NCBI RefSeq assembly: GCF_021287135.1 | Contig: NZ_JAJTBB010000078.1 | Location: forward strand, 102,315-166,314 | Source: Acidovorax sp. | GTDB taxonomy: Bacteria; Pseudomonadota; Gammaproteobacteria; Burkholderiales; Burkholderiaceae_C | Direction of reading: 5' to 3' | DNA: 64,000 nt | Part shown: piece by piece, positions 31,435 to 43,685 of the stretch | Layout of the letters: every line of letters begins with the position of its first letter | Position numbering within the stretch: the first letter of the stretch is position 1 | Notes under the pieces: generated by a model | What the model saw: the letters and a program-made list of their open reading frames with translations, nothing else | The model's database searches: none | Told to the model about the DNA's origin: nothing | Position numbers and translations under genes: made by a program

Positions 31435-31465
31435 AAGACTGATCCGATGTTCCAAGGAGCCTGTC

Positions 31466-31858
31466 ATGTTCCCTACGTTGTACAGAACCGAACACAACGC
31501 CTGCCACGGCCAGCGACCGCGGCGCGTGGCCTGGACGGAAGACCTGCCGAAGGATCTCATCGGGGTGGTGGTGGTGCCGTTGCGCTTTGAACTCCAGCGG
31601 GACTATCACATCGTGGCGGACCGCAGCCTGGGCCTGGATGCGCAGGGGCAGGCCTGTTTCTGCGCCTTCCGCCACGTAGAGACCGCTCTGCGTTCAGAGG
31701 ACGACGAGTTTTTCTACGAAGCGCCGGTCCGCATCGAGACCGTGACCGCCTGGCGCCTGCCCGACCGGCGCTGGATCACCAGCCACAAGGTCGTGCAGGA
31801 GGGGTGCTCGGCCGTGGTGGTGCCACAACTCTCGCTGTGCGAAGGGATGCCGCGGTGA
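31466..31858 (+). CDS. Small unknown protein upstream of modE
   Basis: The 130-residue protein begins at an ATG with AAGGAG seven bases upstream. It is beta-rich (LIGVVVVPLRFELQRDYHIVAD) and ends SAVVVPQLSLCEGMPR. No motif is recognised. It is the first gene of the mod region and overlaps the next one. Confidence 0.7.
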   Translation: MFPTLYRTEHNACHGQRPRRVAWTEDLPKDLIGVVVVPLRFELQRDYHIVADRSLGLDAQGQACFCAFRHVETALRSEDDEFFYEAPVRIETVTAWRLPDRRWITSHKVVQEGCSAVVVPQLSLCEGMPR

Positions 31859-32097
31859 ACGGGGGGCAACCGGACCCCCGGCGGCCCGGCGCGCGGCTTC
31901 GCCACGCCTGGCTGCTCGCCTTCATGCGCGGCCTTGACGGCTCAGACCTGTCGGAGCGCGAGCGCAAGGCCTGCTGGGCCTGGGCTGAGCGCTGGTCGCT
32001 TTGCATGGGTGGGCAGCCGGCCGAGCGCGCGCCGCGCTATCCCTACGAATGGGTGCTGCGCCAGGTGCGGACCCCCGCGTGGGGCGGTTGCCGTTAA
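31855..32097 (+). CDS. Small unknown protein coupled upstream of modE
   Basis: This 80-residue protein starts with GTG on the GTGA overlap of the preceding stop. It is basic and Trp-rich (LRHAWLLAFMRGLDG, KACWAWAERWSL, YEWVLRQVRTPAW). Function unknown. It lies 12 bases upstream of modE. Confidence 0.6.
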   Translation: MNGGQPDPRRPGARLRHAWLLAFMRGLDGSDLSERERKACWAWAERWSLCMGGQPAERAPRYPYEWVLRQVRTPAWGGCR

Positions 32098-32109
32098 GGG
32101 GGATTGGCG

Positions 32110-32952
32110 ATGTATTCCCCCCGCCCCACGAGCCACACCCCGCCGGCCTTGACGGGCAAGCTGATGATCGACACCGCCGTGGGCAGCTTTCTGGGCGACA
32201 AGCGCATCCGCTTGCTGGAAGCGATTGACCAGCACGGCTCCATCCTGCAGGCGGCCAAGGCCGTTCCCATGGCCTACAAGGCCGCCTGGGATGCGGTGGA
32301 TGACATGAACAACGTCGCGCCCGAACCGCTGGTGCTGCGCGCCACCGGTGGACGCCACGGGGGCGGCAGCGAACTCACCGATTTCGGCCGCCGCCTGATC
32401 GCCTTCTACCGCGCCCTTGAGCAGGAATCGCAGGCAGCGCTGGCGCGGCTGAGCGAACGGCTCACCCAGGCTGGTGCCCCCAATGTCGCCGAGTTTCGGC
32501 AGGTCCTGAGAAAGCTCTCCATGAAAACCAGCGCCCGCAACCAGTTCAGCGGTCCCATCGTCGCGATCCGCTCCGGTCCGGTGGAAAGCGAAGTCACGTT
32601 GCGCCTGGCGCCGTCGTTGGCGCTTGCGGCCATCGTCACCAACGAATCGGTGCAGAACCTGGGCCTGGCCGAAGGCCGCGAGGTAATGGCTTTTGTCAAG
32701 GCATCGTCCGTCGTGCTCCTGGTGGGCAGCAACGACACGCGGGTCTCGGCGCGCAACCAGTTCCAAGGCCGGGTGCAAGCCATCCATCACGGTCCGGTCA
32801 ACACCGAGGTGACGCTGGACCTGCCCGGCGGCCAGCACGTGCTGACCGCTGTCGTCACCGAACAGAGCGTGGAACGACTGGGCCTGGCGGTGGGCCAGCC
32901 GGTGACCGCGGTCTTCAAGGCCTCCAGCGTGTTCCTGGTGTCCACCGACTGA
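32110..32952 (+). CDS. modE: Molybdate-dependent regulator ModE
   Basis: The 280-residue protein has an N-terminal winged helix-turn-helix (IRLLEAIDQHGSILQAAKAVPMAYKAAWDAV) and two C-terminal Mop/TOBE domains (SARNQFSGPIVAIRSGPVESEV and SARNQFQGRVQAIHHGPVNTEV) that bind molybdate. In diazotrophs ModE represses mod and can influence nif genes when Mo is plentiful. The ATG at 32110 is chosen; a TTG at 32104 is possible. Confidence 0.95.
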   Translation: MYSPRPTSHTPPALTGKLMIDTAVGSFLGDKRIRLLEAIDQHGSILQAAKAVPMAYKAAWDAVDDMNNVAPEPLVLRATGGRHGGGSELTDFGRRLIAFYRALEQESQAALARLSERLTQAGAPNVAEFRQVLRKLSMKTSARNQFSGPIVAIRSGPVESEVTLRLAPSLALAAIVTNESVQNLGLAEGREVMAFVKASSVVLLVGSNDTRVSARNQFQGRVQAIHHGPVNTEVTLDLPGGQHVLTAVVTEQSVERLGLAVGQPVTAVFKASSVFLVSTD

Positions 32953-32977
32953 TCCCACGCATTCTTGAGAGGCACCC

Positions 32978-34988
<2,011 letters not shown>

Positions 34989-34997
34989 GGGCCTCCC

Positions 34998-35669
34998 ATG
35001 CTGTCCGCACAAGACCTTGCCGCCGTCTGGCTGACCGTGAAGCTGGCGGCCCTCACCACAGCGCTGCTGCTCCTGCTGGGCACGCCCGTGGCCTGGTGGC
35101 TGGCGCGCACGAAATCCCGCCTCAAAGGTTGGGTCGGCTCGGTGGTGACGCTGCCTCTGGTGCTGCCGCCGGCCGTGCTGGGCTTCTACCTGCTGGTGCT
35201 CATGGGGCCGAACGGGCCGGTGGGCCGGCTCACCCAGGCGCTGGGCCTGGGCCTGCTACCCTTCAACTTCGCCGGGCTGGTGGTCGCGTCCTGCCTGTAC
35301 TCCATGCCCTTCGTGGTGCAGCCGCTGCAGCAGGCTTTTGCCGCCATCAGCCGTGCGCCCATGGAAGCGGCGGCCACCTTGCGCGCTTCGCCGTGGGACG
35401 CTTTCTTCACCGTGGCGCTGCCGCTGGCGCGGCCGGGCCTGCTCACCGCTGCGGTGCTGGGCTTTGCGCACACGGTGGGCGAGTTCGGCGTGGTGCTGAT
35501 GATCGGCGGCAACATCCCGGGCAAGACCCAGGTGCTGTCCATGGCGATCTACAACCATGTGGAAGCGATGGACTACGCCAACGCCCATGGGCTGGCTGGC
35601 GGCATGCTGGTGTTTTCGTTCGCGGTGCTGCTGGCGCTGAACAGTCTGCAGGGGAGGCGCCAAGCATGA
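34998..35669 (+). CDS. modB: Molybdate ABC transporter permease ModB
   Basis: The 223-residue membrane protein has five or six hydrophobic helices and the ABC-coupling EAA loop ([25 protein letters not shown], shortened). Together with ModC it imports molybdate. Confidence 0.95.
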   Translation: MLSAQDLAAVWLTVKLAALTTALLLLLGTPVAWWLARTKSRLKGWVGSVVTLPLVLPPAVLGFYLLVLMGPNGPVGRLTQALGLGLLPFNFAGLVVASCLYSMPFVVQPLQQAFAAISRAPMEAAATLRASPWDAFFTVALPLARPGLLTAAVLGFAHTVGEFGVVLMIGGNIPGKTQVLSMAIYNHVEAMDYANAHGLAGGMLVFSFAVLLALNSLQGRRQA

Positions 35670-36742
35670 CCCTGGATATCCGTTTCCGGCAGGATTTCCC
35701 CGGCTTCACGCTGGATGTGGATCTGAGCCTGCCAGGCCAGGGCGTGAGCGCGCTGTTCGGCTCCTCGGGCTGCGGCAAGTCCACGCTGCTGCGCTGCATC
35801 GCCGGGCTCAATGCCGCGCCGCAAGGCCGCTGCATGGTCAACGGCGCGATTTGGCAGGATGGCACCCACAGCCTGCCCACACACCGCCGCCCGCTGGGCT
35901 ATGTGTTCCAGGAGCCGACGCTGTTCGCCCATCTGAGCGTGCAAGCCAATCTGGACTACGGCCGCCGCCGCGCCGGCGACGCAGGGCAGCGCGTGGCGCG
36001 CGAACGCGCCATCGAACTACTCGGAATCGGCCACCTGCTGCAGCGCCGCACCGACGGCCTGTCGGGCGGCGAGCGCCAGCGCATCGCCATTGCACGTGCC
36101 CTGCTCACCGGCCCGCAGTTGTTGCTGATGGACGAGCCCATGGCCGCGCTGGACCTGGCGCGCAAGAACGAGCTGATGCCCTACCTGGAGCGGCTCACGC
36201 ACGAGCTGGACATCCCCGTGGTCTATGTGAGCCACGCGCCGGACGAAGTGGCGCGGCTGGCCCACCACATCGTGGCCATGGAAGCGGGCCGCGTGGTGGC
36301 CTCCGGCCCGCTGGCCGAGGTGCTGTCGCGCGTGGACCTGCCGATCCGTCTGGGCGAGGACGCGGGCGTGGTGCTGGAAGGTGTGGTGGTGGAGCGGGAT
36401 CTGCAGTGGCACCTGGCGCGCATCGCCTTCCCCGGCGGCTGCCTGTGGGTGCGCGACGGCGGGCAGGGCCAAGGCACCACCGTGCGCATTCGCATCCTGG
36501 CGCGCGACGTGAGCCTGGCGCTGTCCCCGTCGGCCGATACTAGCCTGCTCAACAGCCTGCCGGTGGTGGTGGATGCGCTGGGCGACGAGAACCACCCGGC
36601 ACTGGTGCTGTGCCGACTCAAAGTGGGCAGTGGTTCGTCGTCGCTGCTGGCGCGACTGACGCGGCGTTCGGCCGCTGCGCTGTACCTGCAGCCCGGTCAG
36701 GCCGTGTGGGCGCAGATCAAGGCGGTGGCTTTGATCGGCTGA
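35666..36742 (+). CDS. modC: Molybdate ABC transporter ATPase ModC
   Basis: The 358-residue ATPase has Walker A ([18 protein letters not shown]), the ABC signature ([15 protein letters not shown]), Walker B ([12 protein letters not shown]) and a C-terminal Mop/TOBE regulatory domain. Its ATG overlaps the modB stop. It ends the mod operon. Confidence 0.95.
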   Translation: MTLDIRFRQDFPGFTLDVDLSLPGQGVSALFGSSGCGKSTLLRCIAGLNAAPQGRCMVNGAIWQDGTHSLPTHRRPLGYVFQEPTLFAHLSVQANLDYGRRRAGDAGQRVARERAIELLGIGHLLQRRTDGLSGGERQRIAIARALLTGPQLLLMDEPMAALDLARKNELMPYLERLTHELDIPVVYVSHAPDEVARLAHHIVAMEAGRVVASGPLAEVLSRVDLPIRLGEDAGVVLEGVVVERDLQWHLARIAFPGGCLWVRDGGQGQGTTVRIRILARDVSLALSPSADTSLLNSLPVVVDALGDENHPALVLCRLKVGSGSSSLLARLTRRSAAALYLQPGQAVWAQIKAVALIG

Positions 36743-36780
36743 TTCAGGCGCTGGGCCACCCCAAGCCTCAATCGCGCCCC

Positions 36781-36927
36781 TCCGGGGGCAGCCACTCGCG
36801 CCGCGCCTTTGCAGAAACCTTGTTGTGTGCGCTGGGCACTGAGGGCGCCGTGCTGGCCTACAACGCCGGCTTCGAACGCGAGCTGGCCCGGTGGTTCGAC
36901 GGCGTCGCCCCCGCGCTGGACGCGCCT
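36781..36927 (+). pseudogene. Fragment resembling the DUF2779 exonuclease-like domain
   Basis: One plus-strand frame between modC and the convergent YkgJ-like gene encodes SHSRRAFAETLLCALG and AVLAYNAGFERELARWF, which resemble the catalytic core of DUF2779 proteins. No start or full domain is present, so it reads as a remnant. It may mark a former insertion or gene exchange at this junction. Confidence 0.45.
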
Positions 36928-36933
36928 CGGCCC

Positions 36934-37659
36934 TCACAGCCGCATCTCATCAAACCCCGCCGCCATCGCCGCACGCAACTCCAGATCCGCTGCCGCATCA
37001 GCCAGCGGGTCTTCGCCCTGTTTCCACCCGGCCTGGGCGCCGGGCCGGTCCAGCGCCAGCACCAGGGCGTGGTTGAGTTCGTAGGCGCCCCAGGCTTTGC
37101 CCTGGTCGCGCAGCGCGGCCTGCAGGGCGGACTGCAGCAGCAGGCGCACCAGGCGGTGCGGGCCGGAGAAGGGCACTTCGTCCACGCGGCCGGCAGCGGC
37201 GTCGGCGCAAGCGCGCCGGTCGTGTGAGGCGTGGCCGCGGCAGGCCAGGGGCCGCGCGCGGTGGAGGAGGCACACGCCTTGAACGACGAAGGCGCAGCGG
37301 CGGCGGGCGGCGACCCGGGTGGCCTCATGAAGGCCTCGGGTGGCGGCGTCGGCTGCGCGCACGGCACCGATCAGGTCGATGCCGTGGCGCTGCAGGGCGG
37401 GGGCGGTGGCGCGCAGGTAGTCGGCCAGCACAAACACTTCGGGCGCCAGGGCGGTCACACGCAGCGTGCAGCAGCTGGCGCAGCCTTTGGCGCACTCCAC
37501 CGGGGGCTGGCCTTCGCTCTGGATGGCGACGTTGCCGTCGAAGCTGTCCCAGGCCTGCAGCAGCGCGGCTTCGCTGCCCTGCGTGGCCAGGGTGTGCGTG
37601 AAGGCGGCGCGCTGTTCGCGGAAGAAGGCGTCGGCGCCGTGGCCGGTGGTGTCGCTCAT
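36934..37659 (-). CDS. YkgJ-family cysteine-cluster protein
   Basis: The 241-residue protein has the cysteine set CAKGCASCC near residue 55 and further Cys at RRCAFVVQGVCLLH and PLACRGHASHD, as in YkgJ-like proteins that bind Fe or Zn. The ATG at 37659 is chosen; the open frame extends upstream but that part is unlike the family. It is the last gene of the draTG operon. Confidence 0.8.
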   Translation of the reverse strand: MSDTTGHGADAFFREQRAAFTHTLATQGSEAALLQAWDSFDGNVAIQSEGQPPVECAKGCASCCTLRVTALAPEVFVLADYLRATAPALQRHGIDLIGAVRAADAATRGLHEATRVAARRRCAFVVQGVCLLHRARPLACRGHASHDRRACADAAAGRVDEVPFSGPHRLVRLLLQSALQAALRDQGKAWGAYELNHALVLALDRPGAQAGWKQGEDPLADAAADLELRAAMAAGFDEMRL

Positions 37660-37672
37660 GGCGCCCCTTAGG

Positions 37673-37921
37673 TCAGACGCTCTTGCCCTTGAGCAGCCGC
37701 GCGCGTTCGGATGGGCTGTAGTGGTTGAAGTGGCCGGCCGCGTCGGCCGCGCGCCGGTTGGACATGCGGATCGCTTCGATCTTGCCGGCCGGGGCGATGC
37801 GCGAGACGCACTTGTCCAGCTCGGTGCTGGCGCAGTGCGGGCAGGTGGGCACGGTGCTGGCGCGCACCAGCAGCTCGAAGTCGGCGTTGCAGGCTTTGCA
37901 GTGGTAGTCAAACAGCGGCAT
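37673..37921 (-). CDS. FmdB-type zinc-ribbon protein
   Basis: The 82-residue protein starts MPLFDYHCKACNADFE and has a second CxxC (CPHCAS), forming the zinc ribbon of the FmdB family. Its start overlaps the end of the upstream ArsC-like gene. A regulatory or chaperone role is possible. Confidence 0.85.
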   Translation of the reverse strand: MPLFDYHCKACNADFELLVRASTVPTCPHCASTELDKCVSRIAPAGKIEAIRMSNRRAADAAGHFNHYSPSERARLLKGKSV

Positions 37922-38351
37922 GGTGGTCTCCGGTGCGGCACGCGTGGGTGGGGGAACTGCAGCCTTCGAGCGAGGCCGGTCTCTGGGCCGAGGGTTCGAG
38001 GCCGATCCAGGCGCTGACGGCGGCGGTGTCGAAGCCCACATGGCGGCTGCCATCGGCGGTGTTCTGCATCAGCGGGCGGCGGATGAGCAGGGGATCGGCC
38101 ATGAGCAGGGCCAGGGCGGCGTCGGCGGTCAGCGCTTCGGGCACTACCTCGCCGCTCTTGATGCGCGGGGCGGCGCGGTTGAACCAGTCGGCCACGGGCA
38201 GCGGTGCCAGGAATTCCAGCAGGGCTTCGCGCGTCCAGGGCTCGGTCAGCAGGTTGCGCTGCTCCAGCGTGTGGCCGGCGGCTTGCAGCGCGGCGCGCTG
38301 GCGGGCATTGCCGTTGCAACCGGGTTTTTCGAAGAAGACGACGTGGGTCAT
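37908..38351 (-). CDS. ArsC-like nitrogenase-associated protein
   Basis: The 147-residue protein has the thioredoxin-fold ArsC/Spx pattern (VVFFEKPGCNGNARQRAALQAAGH; LMADPLLIRRPLMQ) with a single N-terminal Cys13. It matches the nitrogenase-associated branch of the arsenate reductase family, which is found beside draG. Its role is unknown. It overlaps the draG stop by four bases. Confidence 0.85.
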   Translation of the reverse strand: MTHVVFFEKPGCNGNARQRAALQAAGHTLEQRNLLTEPWTREALLEFLAPLPVADWFNRAAPRIKSGEVVPEALTADAALALLMADPLLIRRPLMQNTADGSRHVGFDTAAVSAWIGLEPSAQRPASLEGCSSPTHACRTGDHHAAV

Positions 38352-39334
38352 GCGGATGCTCCGGTGGGCACGGCGGTGGTGTCGGACAGCTGGTCCGCCA
38401 GGGCGAGCAGGCCGCTGGTCTGGTCGGTGATGGCGCGCACGGTGGCCGGTTGCAGGCGGCTGACCCAGCGCCAGGGCAGGCGGCTGGCGCCGCAGCGCGC
38501 GCCGGCCAGCATGCCCACCAGGGCGCCGGTGGTGTCGGCGTCGTCGCCCTGGTTGACGGTGGCGATGACGGCGTCCTCCACGTCCTCGTGCGTGCGGATG
38601 AAGTGGAGCACGGTCTGCACCGTGTCCACCACGTAGGCGGTGGCGCGGCCGTGGTAGGGGGTGTGGCGGAACGCCGGTTCTTCGGCCACCCACTGGTCGA
38701 TGCGCTGGCACAGGCGCGCGTGGTCGTCGCCCGCGATCAGCCCGCGCAGCAGCCGGCCCAGGCCCAGCGTGGCGGCATCGGACAGAGGGTGGTGGTGGGT
38801 GACATGGGCCTGTGCGAGGGACAGGCGCTCGAACGCCGCGCGGTCGCCCAGCGTGGCCAGGGCCGCCGGCAGGTTGCGCATGGCCGCGCCGTTGCCGCCG
38901 TCGCCGTCGTTGGGCGGACCGCTGAGGCTGCCATCGTGCAGGTAACGGAGGATGCCGCGGCGGCAGGTGTTGCCGCAGTCCACCGGGCCGGCGCGCCACC
39001 AGGCCAGGTAGGCGTCGCCGATGTGGCGCACGAGGGTGTTGTCCTGGCCGTCGCGCAGGGCGGTGATGCCGCTGGCACCGCCCTGCAGCAGCGCGTCGCC
39101 CAGGGCCAGGCTCATGGTGGTGTCGTCGGTGACCTGGCCGCGCGCGAGCTTGAGCCAGCCGCCGCCGACGATGTCGCGGTGGGTGCCGTAGTGCAGCAGG
39201 ATCTCGCGCGGGCGCATGAATTCCACCGTGGCGCCCAGGGCGTCGCCGATGGCCAGCCCCAGATAGGCGCCCAGGGCCTTGTCGAAGCGGGCGTGGAAGG
39301 CGATGTGCAAAGGGGCGGGGTGAAGATCAGCCAT
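38348..39334 (-). CDS. draG: ADP-ribosyl-[dinitrogenase reductase] hydrolase DraG
   Basis: DraG removes ADP-ribose from NifH and so reactivates nitrogenase. The 328-residue protein shows the binuclear-Mn motifs VTDDTTMSLALGDAL and NQGDDADTTGALVGML and an N-terminal GLAIGDALGATVEF. It overlaps draT by eight bases. Confidence 0.94.
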   Translation of the reverse strand: MADLHPAPLHIAFHARFDKALGAYLGLAIGDALGATVEFMRPREILLHYGTHRDIVGGGWLKLARGQVTDDTTMSLALGDALLQGGASGITALRDGQDNTLVRHIGDAYLAWWRAGPVDCGNTCRRGILRYLHDGSLSGPPNDGDGGNGAAMRNLPAALATLGDRAAFERLSLAQAHVTHHHPLSDAATLGLGRLLRGLIAGDDHARLCQRIDQWVAEEPAFRHTPYHGRATAYVVDTVQTVLHFIRTHEDVEDAVIATVNQGDDADTTGALVGMLAGARCGASRLPWRWVSRLQPATVRAITDQTSGLLALADQLSDTTAVPTGASA

Positions 39335-40172
39335 AACGTGCCACCACCTCGTAGTCTCCGCCCAGGGCGAGCACCTCCTGCTCGCCCTGCAGCACCTGTC
39401 CGGTCAGCAGGCCCGGAAACACCAGCAGTTTGCTGGCGGGCACCCGCACCTCGAACACCCAGTCGCCGAAGCAGCCCGCATCTTCTGGCGACAGGCTGAA
39501 CGACACCAGATTGTTCAGCCGCACGGTGCAGTGGCGGTTTTGCAGGGTTCCGGCCACAAGCTGTTCGTCGCAGCGTGTGCTGCCGCGCCACAGCCGCACA
39601 TGGGGCGCACCTGCGGCTGCATGCCCCGGCAGGCCGAAGCGCTGCAGCGCCCATTGGCAGAACTCGAACACCAGGTCCAGCTGCTGGTGGATGTTGTTGT
39701 TGTGCAGGCGGCTGAAGGTCTTTTCTTCGAGGTAGGTGACCCAGGCCGGCGACGGAAAACGCTGCAGCGGCTGGCGGTGGTGCGTGGGCACCAGGCCGAA
39801 GCGGCTCTCCACCCAGCCTTTGAGCACGGCCCCCGCGGGGCTGGCGTTGTCCATGCCCCAGGCCTGCAGCAGCTTGCGCCAGCTGCTGCGCCAGCGACGG
39901 CGTTCGGCTGGTCCCAGGTCGGCCGCCTCGTGGGCCGCAGGGCTGCGCAGGCCGAAGGCGATGTCGAGGTAGTGCACGAAGACCTCCGCCGCGTCGTTCA
40001 GACTCTGGCAGCGCTTGAGCAGGCTGAACAGACCAGGGTGGCATTCGCGCGTGCCGGCGATGGACAGGGGTACCGGGTGCGCGTTGAACGCGGTGCTGGC
40101 CAGCACCCGCGCGGGCACGCCCACGAGGTTGGTGCTGTACCAGCGGTGGGGCTGGACCGGTTCATCGTCCAT
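39327..40172 (-). CDS. draT: NAD--dinitrogenase-reductase ADP-ribosyltransferase DraT
   Basis: DraT switches nitrogenase off by ADP-ribosylating an arginine of NifH. The 281-residue protein has the R-S-ExE-like elements of arginine-specific ADP-ribosyltransferases: WRGSTRCDEQ, NLVSFSLSPEDA and LQGEQEVLALGG. Its target, NifH Arg102, is present in the window. It is the second gene of its operon. Confidence 0.93.
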   Translation of the reverse strand: MDDEPVQPHRWYSTNLVGVPARVLASTAFNAHPVPLSIAGTRECHPGLFSLLKRCQSLNDAAEVFVHYLDIAFGLRSPAAHEAADLGPAERRRWRSSWRKLLQAWGMDNASPAGAVLKGWVESRFGLVPTHHRQPLQRFPSPAWVTYLEEKTFSRLHNNNIHQQLDLVFEFCQWALQRFGLPGHAAAGAPHVRLWRGSTRCDEQLVAGTLQNRHCTVRLNNLVSFSLSPEDAGCFGDWVFEVRVPASKLLVFPGLLTGQVLQGEQEVLALGGDYEVVARYG

Positions 40173-40188
40173 CGCGGCCGGTCAGCCT

Positions 40189-40797
40189 TCAGACCGGCCG
40201 GTTCTCGTTGACGTTGCGCACCGGGCCCATCAGCGCCAAGCCTTCGTCGTAGGTGATGGTGTCGTAGGTGACGTCGTACTGGAGCGCGGCGTCGGCCACG
40301 GCGTCGAGCTTGCCTGCGGTGTCCTTCTTCTTGAGGTCGCCTTTCTCCAGGTAGAGCAGTTCGAGCATCTCGTTGTAGACGGTGTTCTCCAGGATGGGCA
40401 GCACGTAGAACATCGAGCCCTTGTAGGGCACCTGGTACTTCTTGGAGAGGTCCAGGTTGTCGCAAAACAGGAAGTACTTGCCACCGGCGCTGAGCGTGTC
40501 GCCCAGCGTCTCGGCCACGTCCTTGAGCGACTCGAAGGACAGCAGCCAGCCGCAGAAGAAGGGCAGGTGCGTCTCGCCCGCACGGGCCACCGCCATGACC
40601 TGGTCGCAGGTGAGTTCGGGCGGGCGGGCTTCGTCGGCCATCTTGGCAGCAAAGCGCAGCGCCAGTTCGCCGCGAAAGCCGAAGCGGCCGTCCACGTGCG
40701 TGGGCGCCTTGAGCACCGGGTTGAGCAGGCGGCCTTCCCGCTGCAGGCGGGCGAACGCGGTGTCTTCAATCGCGACGGGGGCGGTGAGGGTGGTCAT
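40189..40797 (-). CDS. Conserved 202-aa unknown protein leading the draTG operon
   Basis: The ATG at 40797 has AGGAA upstream. The 202-residue protein is soluble-looking, contains three cysteines (TCDQVMAVA, FFCGWLLSFESL, FLFCDNLDLSKKY), and is not recognised. It is transcribed from a sigma-54 promoter divergent from nifHDK and lies 16 bases before draT. A nitrogenase-related role is inferred from context. Confidence 0.75.
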   Translation of the reverse strand: MTTLTAPVAIEDTAFARLQREGRLLNPVLKAPTHVDGRFGFRGELALRFAAKMADEARPPELTCDQVMAVARAGETHLPFFCGWLLSFESLKDVAETLGDTLSAGGKYFLFCDNLDLSKKYQVPYKGSMFYVLPILENTVYNEMLELLYLEKGDLKKKDTAGKLDAVADAALQYDVTYDTITYDEGLALMGPVRNVNENRPV

Positions 40798-40843
40798 CAC
40801 AAGTTCCTGGTGGGTTGGGGAAGAAAGCTCACCGGCCCCGTCT

Positions 40844-40858
40844 GCAATGAACGTACCA
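40844..40858 (-). promoter_or_regulatory. Sigma-54 promoter of draTG operon
   Basis: The minus strand reads TGGTAC-GTTCA-TTGC, matching -24/-12 with one change in the -24 box. It is 47 bases before the ATG at 40797. Confidence 0.75.
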
Positions 40859-40973
40859 GCCCCGCAACGTTCGCCACGCGCGCAGCGCTTGCGCGAAAGC
40901 GCTTCAAACCCCACACAAAAGCGCTGCGGGCGCTGGTCGAAGGCGTGCCGTTTGCGACGCGCGCGGCGTGCTT

Positions 40974-40989
40974 TGTCGCATTCTGAACA
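40974..40989. promoter_or_regulatory. NifA UAS between draTG operon and nifHDK
   Basis: TGT-CGCATTCTGA-ACA is an exact UAS dyad. It lies 94 bases before the nifH -24 box and 115 bases from the minus-strand -24 box, so it can serve both. The rest of the 434-base gap holds no evident gene. Confidence 0.8.
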
Positions 40990-41083
40990 AAGCCTGCCGA
41001 GGTCCGTCACGGGCGGCGAAAAGCATGGATTTCCCTCTGAAAGACAAGCACTTGCGGGGTGTGAAAGTGGAGTTGGAACCGCA

Positions 41084-41098
41084 TGGCACGGAAGGTGC
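41084..41098 (+). promoter_or_regulatory. Sigma-54 promoter of nifHDK
   Basis: TGGCAC-GGAAG-GTGC has a perfect -24 box and the invariant GC at -12. A leader of about 120 bases precedes the nifH ATG. Confidence 0.82.
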
Positions 41099-41174
41099 AA
41101 AGGAGTGGCTGCGCGGACACAAGTCCGGCCGATGCGTGATCCAGATAAGAAGACCTATAGGCACGTCAGGCTGA

Positions 41175-42113
<939 letters not shown>

Positions 42114-42122
42114 TCGCCCCCC

Positions 42123-42169
42123 GGCCCGCCCGGCGGCGCGCCTTTGCAGCGCACCGCCGGGGCGGGGCC
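42123..42169 (+). other. GC-rich hairpin between nifH and nifD
   Basis: Arms at 42123-42141 and 42149-42169 pair almost completely around a short CTTTGCA-type loop, with no T-run after. Such hairpins after nifH in other diazotrophs stabilise or segment the transcript so that NifH exceeds NifDK. Here that is inference. Confidence 0.7.
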
Positions 42170-42200
42170 ACGTGTCATCCCCATCCACTGGAGTTTCCCC

Positions 42201-43658
42201 ATGACCGCCACCGTTGAAGAGCGCAAGGCCGCCAACAAGGCCTTGATTGATGAAGTGCTCAAGGCCTATCCCGAGAAGATGGCCAAGCGCCGCGCCAAGC
42301 ACCTGAGCACGTTTGAAGAAGGCAAGCCCGACTGCGGCGTGAAGTCCAACATCAAGTCGCTGCCGGGCGTGATGACCATCCGGGGCTGCGCCTACGCGGG
42401 CTCCAAGGGTGTGGTCTGGGGCCCCATCAAGGACATGGTCCACATCTCCCACGGCCCCGTGGGATGCGGCCAGTACAGCTGGGCCGCGCGCCGCAACTAC
42501 TACATCGGCATGACCGGTGTGGACACCTTCGTGACGATGCAGTTCACCTCCGACTTCCAGGAGAAGGACATCGTCTTCGGCGGCGACAAGAAGCTCGACA
42601 AGATCATCGACGAAGTCCAGGAGTTGTTCCCCTTGAACAAGGGCATCTCCATCCAATCGGAGTGCCCCATCGGCCTGATCGGCGACGACATCGAAGCCGT
42701 GTCCAAGAAGAAGAGCAAGGAGTACGAAGGCAAGACCATCGTGCCCGTGCGCTGCGAAGGCTTCCGCGGTGTGAGCCAGTCGCTGGGCCACCACCTGGCC
42801 AACGACGCCATCCGCGACTGGGTGTTCGACAAGACGGACCCCAACAAGCGCCCGGACTTCGTCTCCACTCCCTACGACGTGGCCATCATCGGCGACTACA
42901 ACATCGGTGGCGACGCCTGGTCCAGCCGCATCCTGCTCGAAGAAATGGGCCTGCGCGTGATCGCGCAATGGTCCGGTGACGGCACGATTGCCGAGCTGGA
43001 GAACACCCCCAAGGCCAAACTCAACGTGCTGCACTGCTACCGCTCGATGAACTACATCAGCCGGCACATGGAAGAGAAATATGGCATCCCATGGTGCGAG
43101 TACAACTTCTTCGGGCCGACCCAGATCGAGAAGAGCCTGCGCGAAATCGCCAGCCACTTCGACGATGCCATCAAGGCCAAGGCCGAAGAAGTGATTGCCA
43201 AATACAAGCCACTGATGCAGGCCGTCATCGACAAGTACAAGCCGCGCCTGCAGGGCAAAAAGGTCATGCTGTATGTGGGCGGCCTGCGTCCGCGCCACGT
43301 GATCGGCGCCTACGAGGACCTGGGCATGGAAGTGGTGGGCACCGGCTACGAGTTCGGCCACAACGACGACTACCAGCGCACCACGCACTACATCAAGGAC
43401 AGCACGCTGATCTACGACGACGTGACGGGCTATGAGTTTGAGCAGTTTGTCGACAAGGTCAAGCCGGACCTGATCGGCTCGGGCATCAAGGAGAAGTACG
43501 TGTTCCAGAAGATGGGCGTGCCGTTCCGCCAGATGCACAGCTGGGACTACAGCGGCCCCTACCACGGCTACGACGGCTTTGCCATATTCGCCCGTGACAT
43601 GGACATGGCGATCAGCTCGCCGATCTGGGGCCTCACGAAAGCCCCCTGGAAGAACTGA
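42201..43658 (+). CDS. nifD: Nitrogenase MoFe protein alpha chain NifD
   Basis: The 485-residue protein has the P-cluster cysteines in [24 protein letters not shown] and [11 protein letters not shown], the FeMo-co Cys in [11 protein letters not shown] and the FeMo-co His in [13 protein letters not shown]. The ATG at 42201 is used; the open frame extends into the hairpin. Confidence 0.99.
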   Translation: MTATVEERKAANKALIDEVLKAYPEKMAKRRAKHLSTFEEGKPDCGVKSNIKSLPGVMTIRGCAYAGSKGVVWGPIKDMVHISHGPVGCGQYSWAARRNYYIGMTGVDTFVTMQFTSDFQEKDIVFGGDKKLDKIIDEVQELFPLNKGISIQSECPIGLIGDDIEAVSKKKSKEYEGKTIVPVRCEGFRGVSQSLGHHLANDAIRDWVFDKTDPNKRPDFVSTPYDVAIIGDYNIGGDAWSSRILLEEMGLRVIAQWSGDGTIAELENTPKAKLNVLHCYRSMNYISRHMEEKYGIPWCEYNFFGPTQIEKSLREIASHFDDAIKAKAEEVIAKYKPLMQAVIDKYKPRLQGKKVMLYVGGLRPRHVIGAYEDLGMEVVGTGYEFGHNDDYQRTTHYIKDSTLIYDDVTGYEFEQFVDKVKPDLIGSGIKEKYVFQKMGVPFRQMHSWDYSGPYHGYDGFAIFARDMDMAISSPIWGLTKAPWKN

Positions 43659-43685
43659 CCCCACCCCCGTTTCAAGGAGAGCGCC

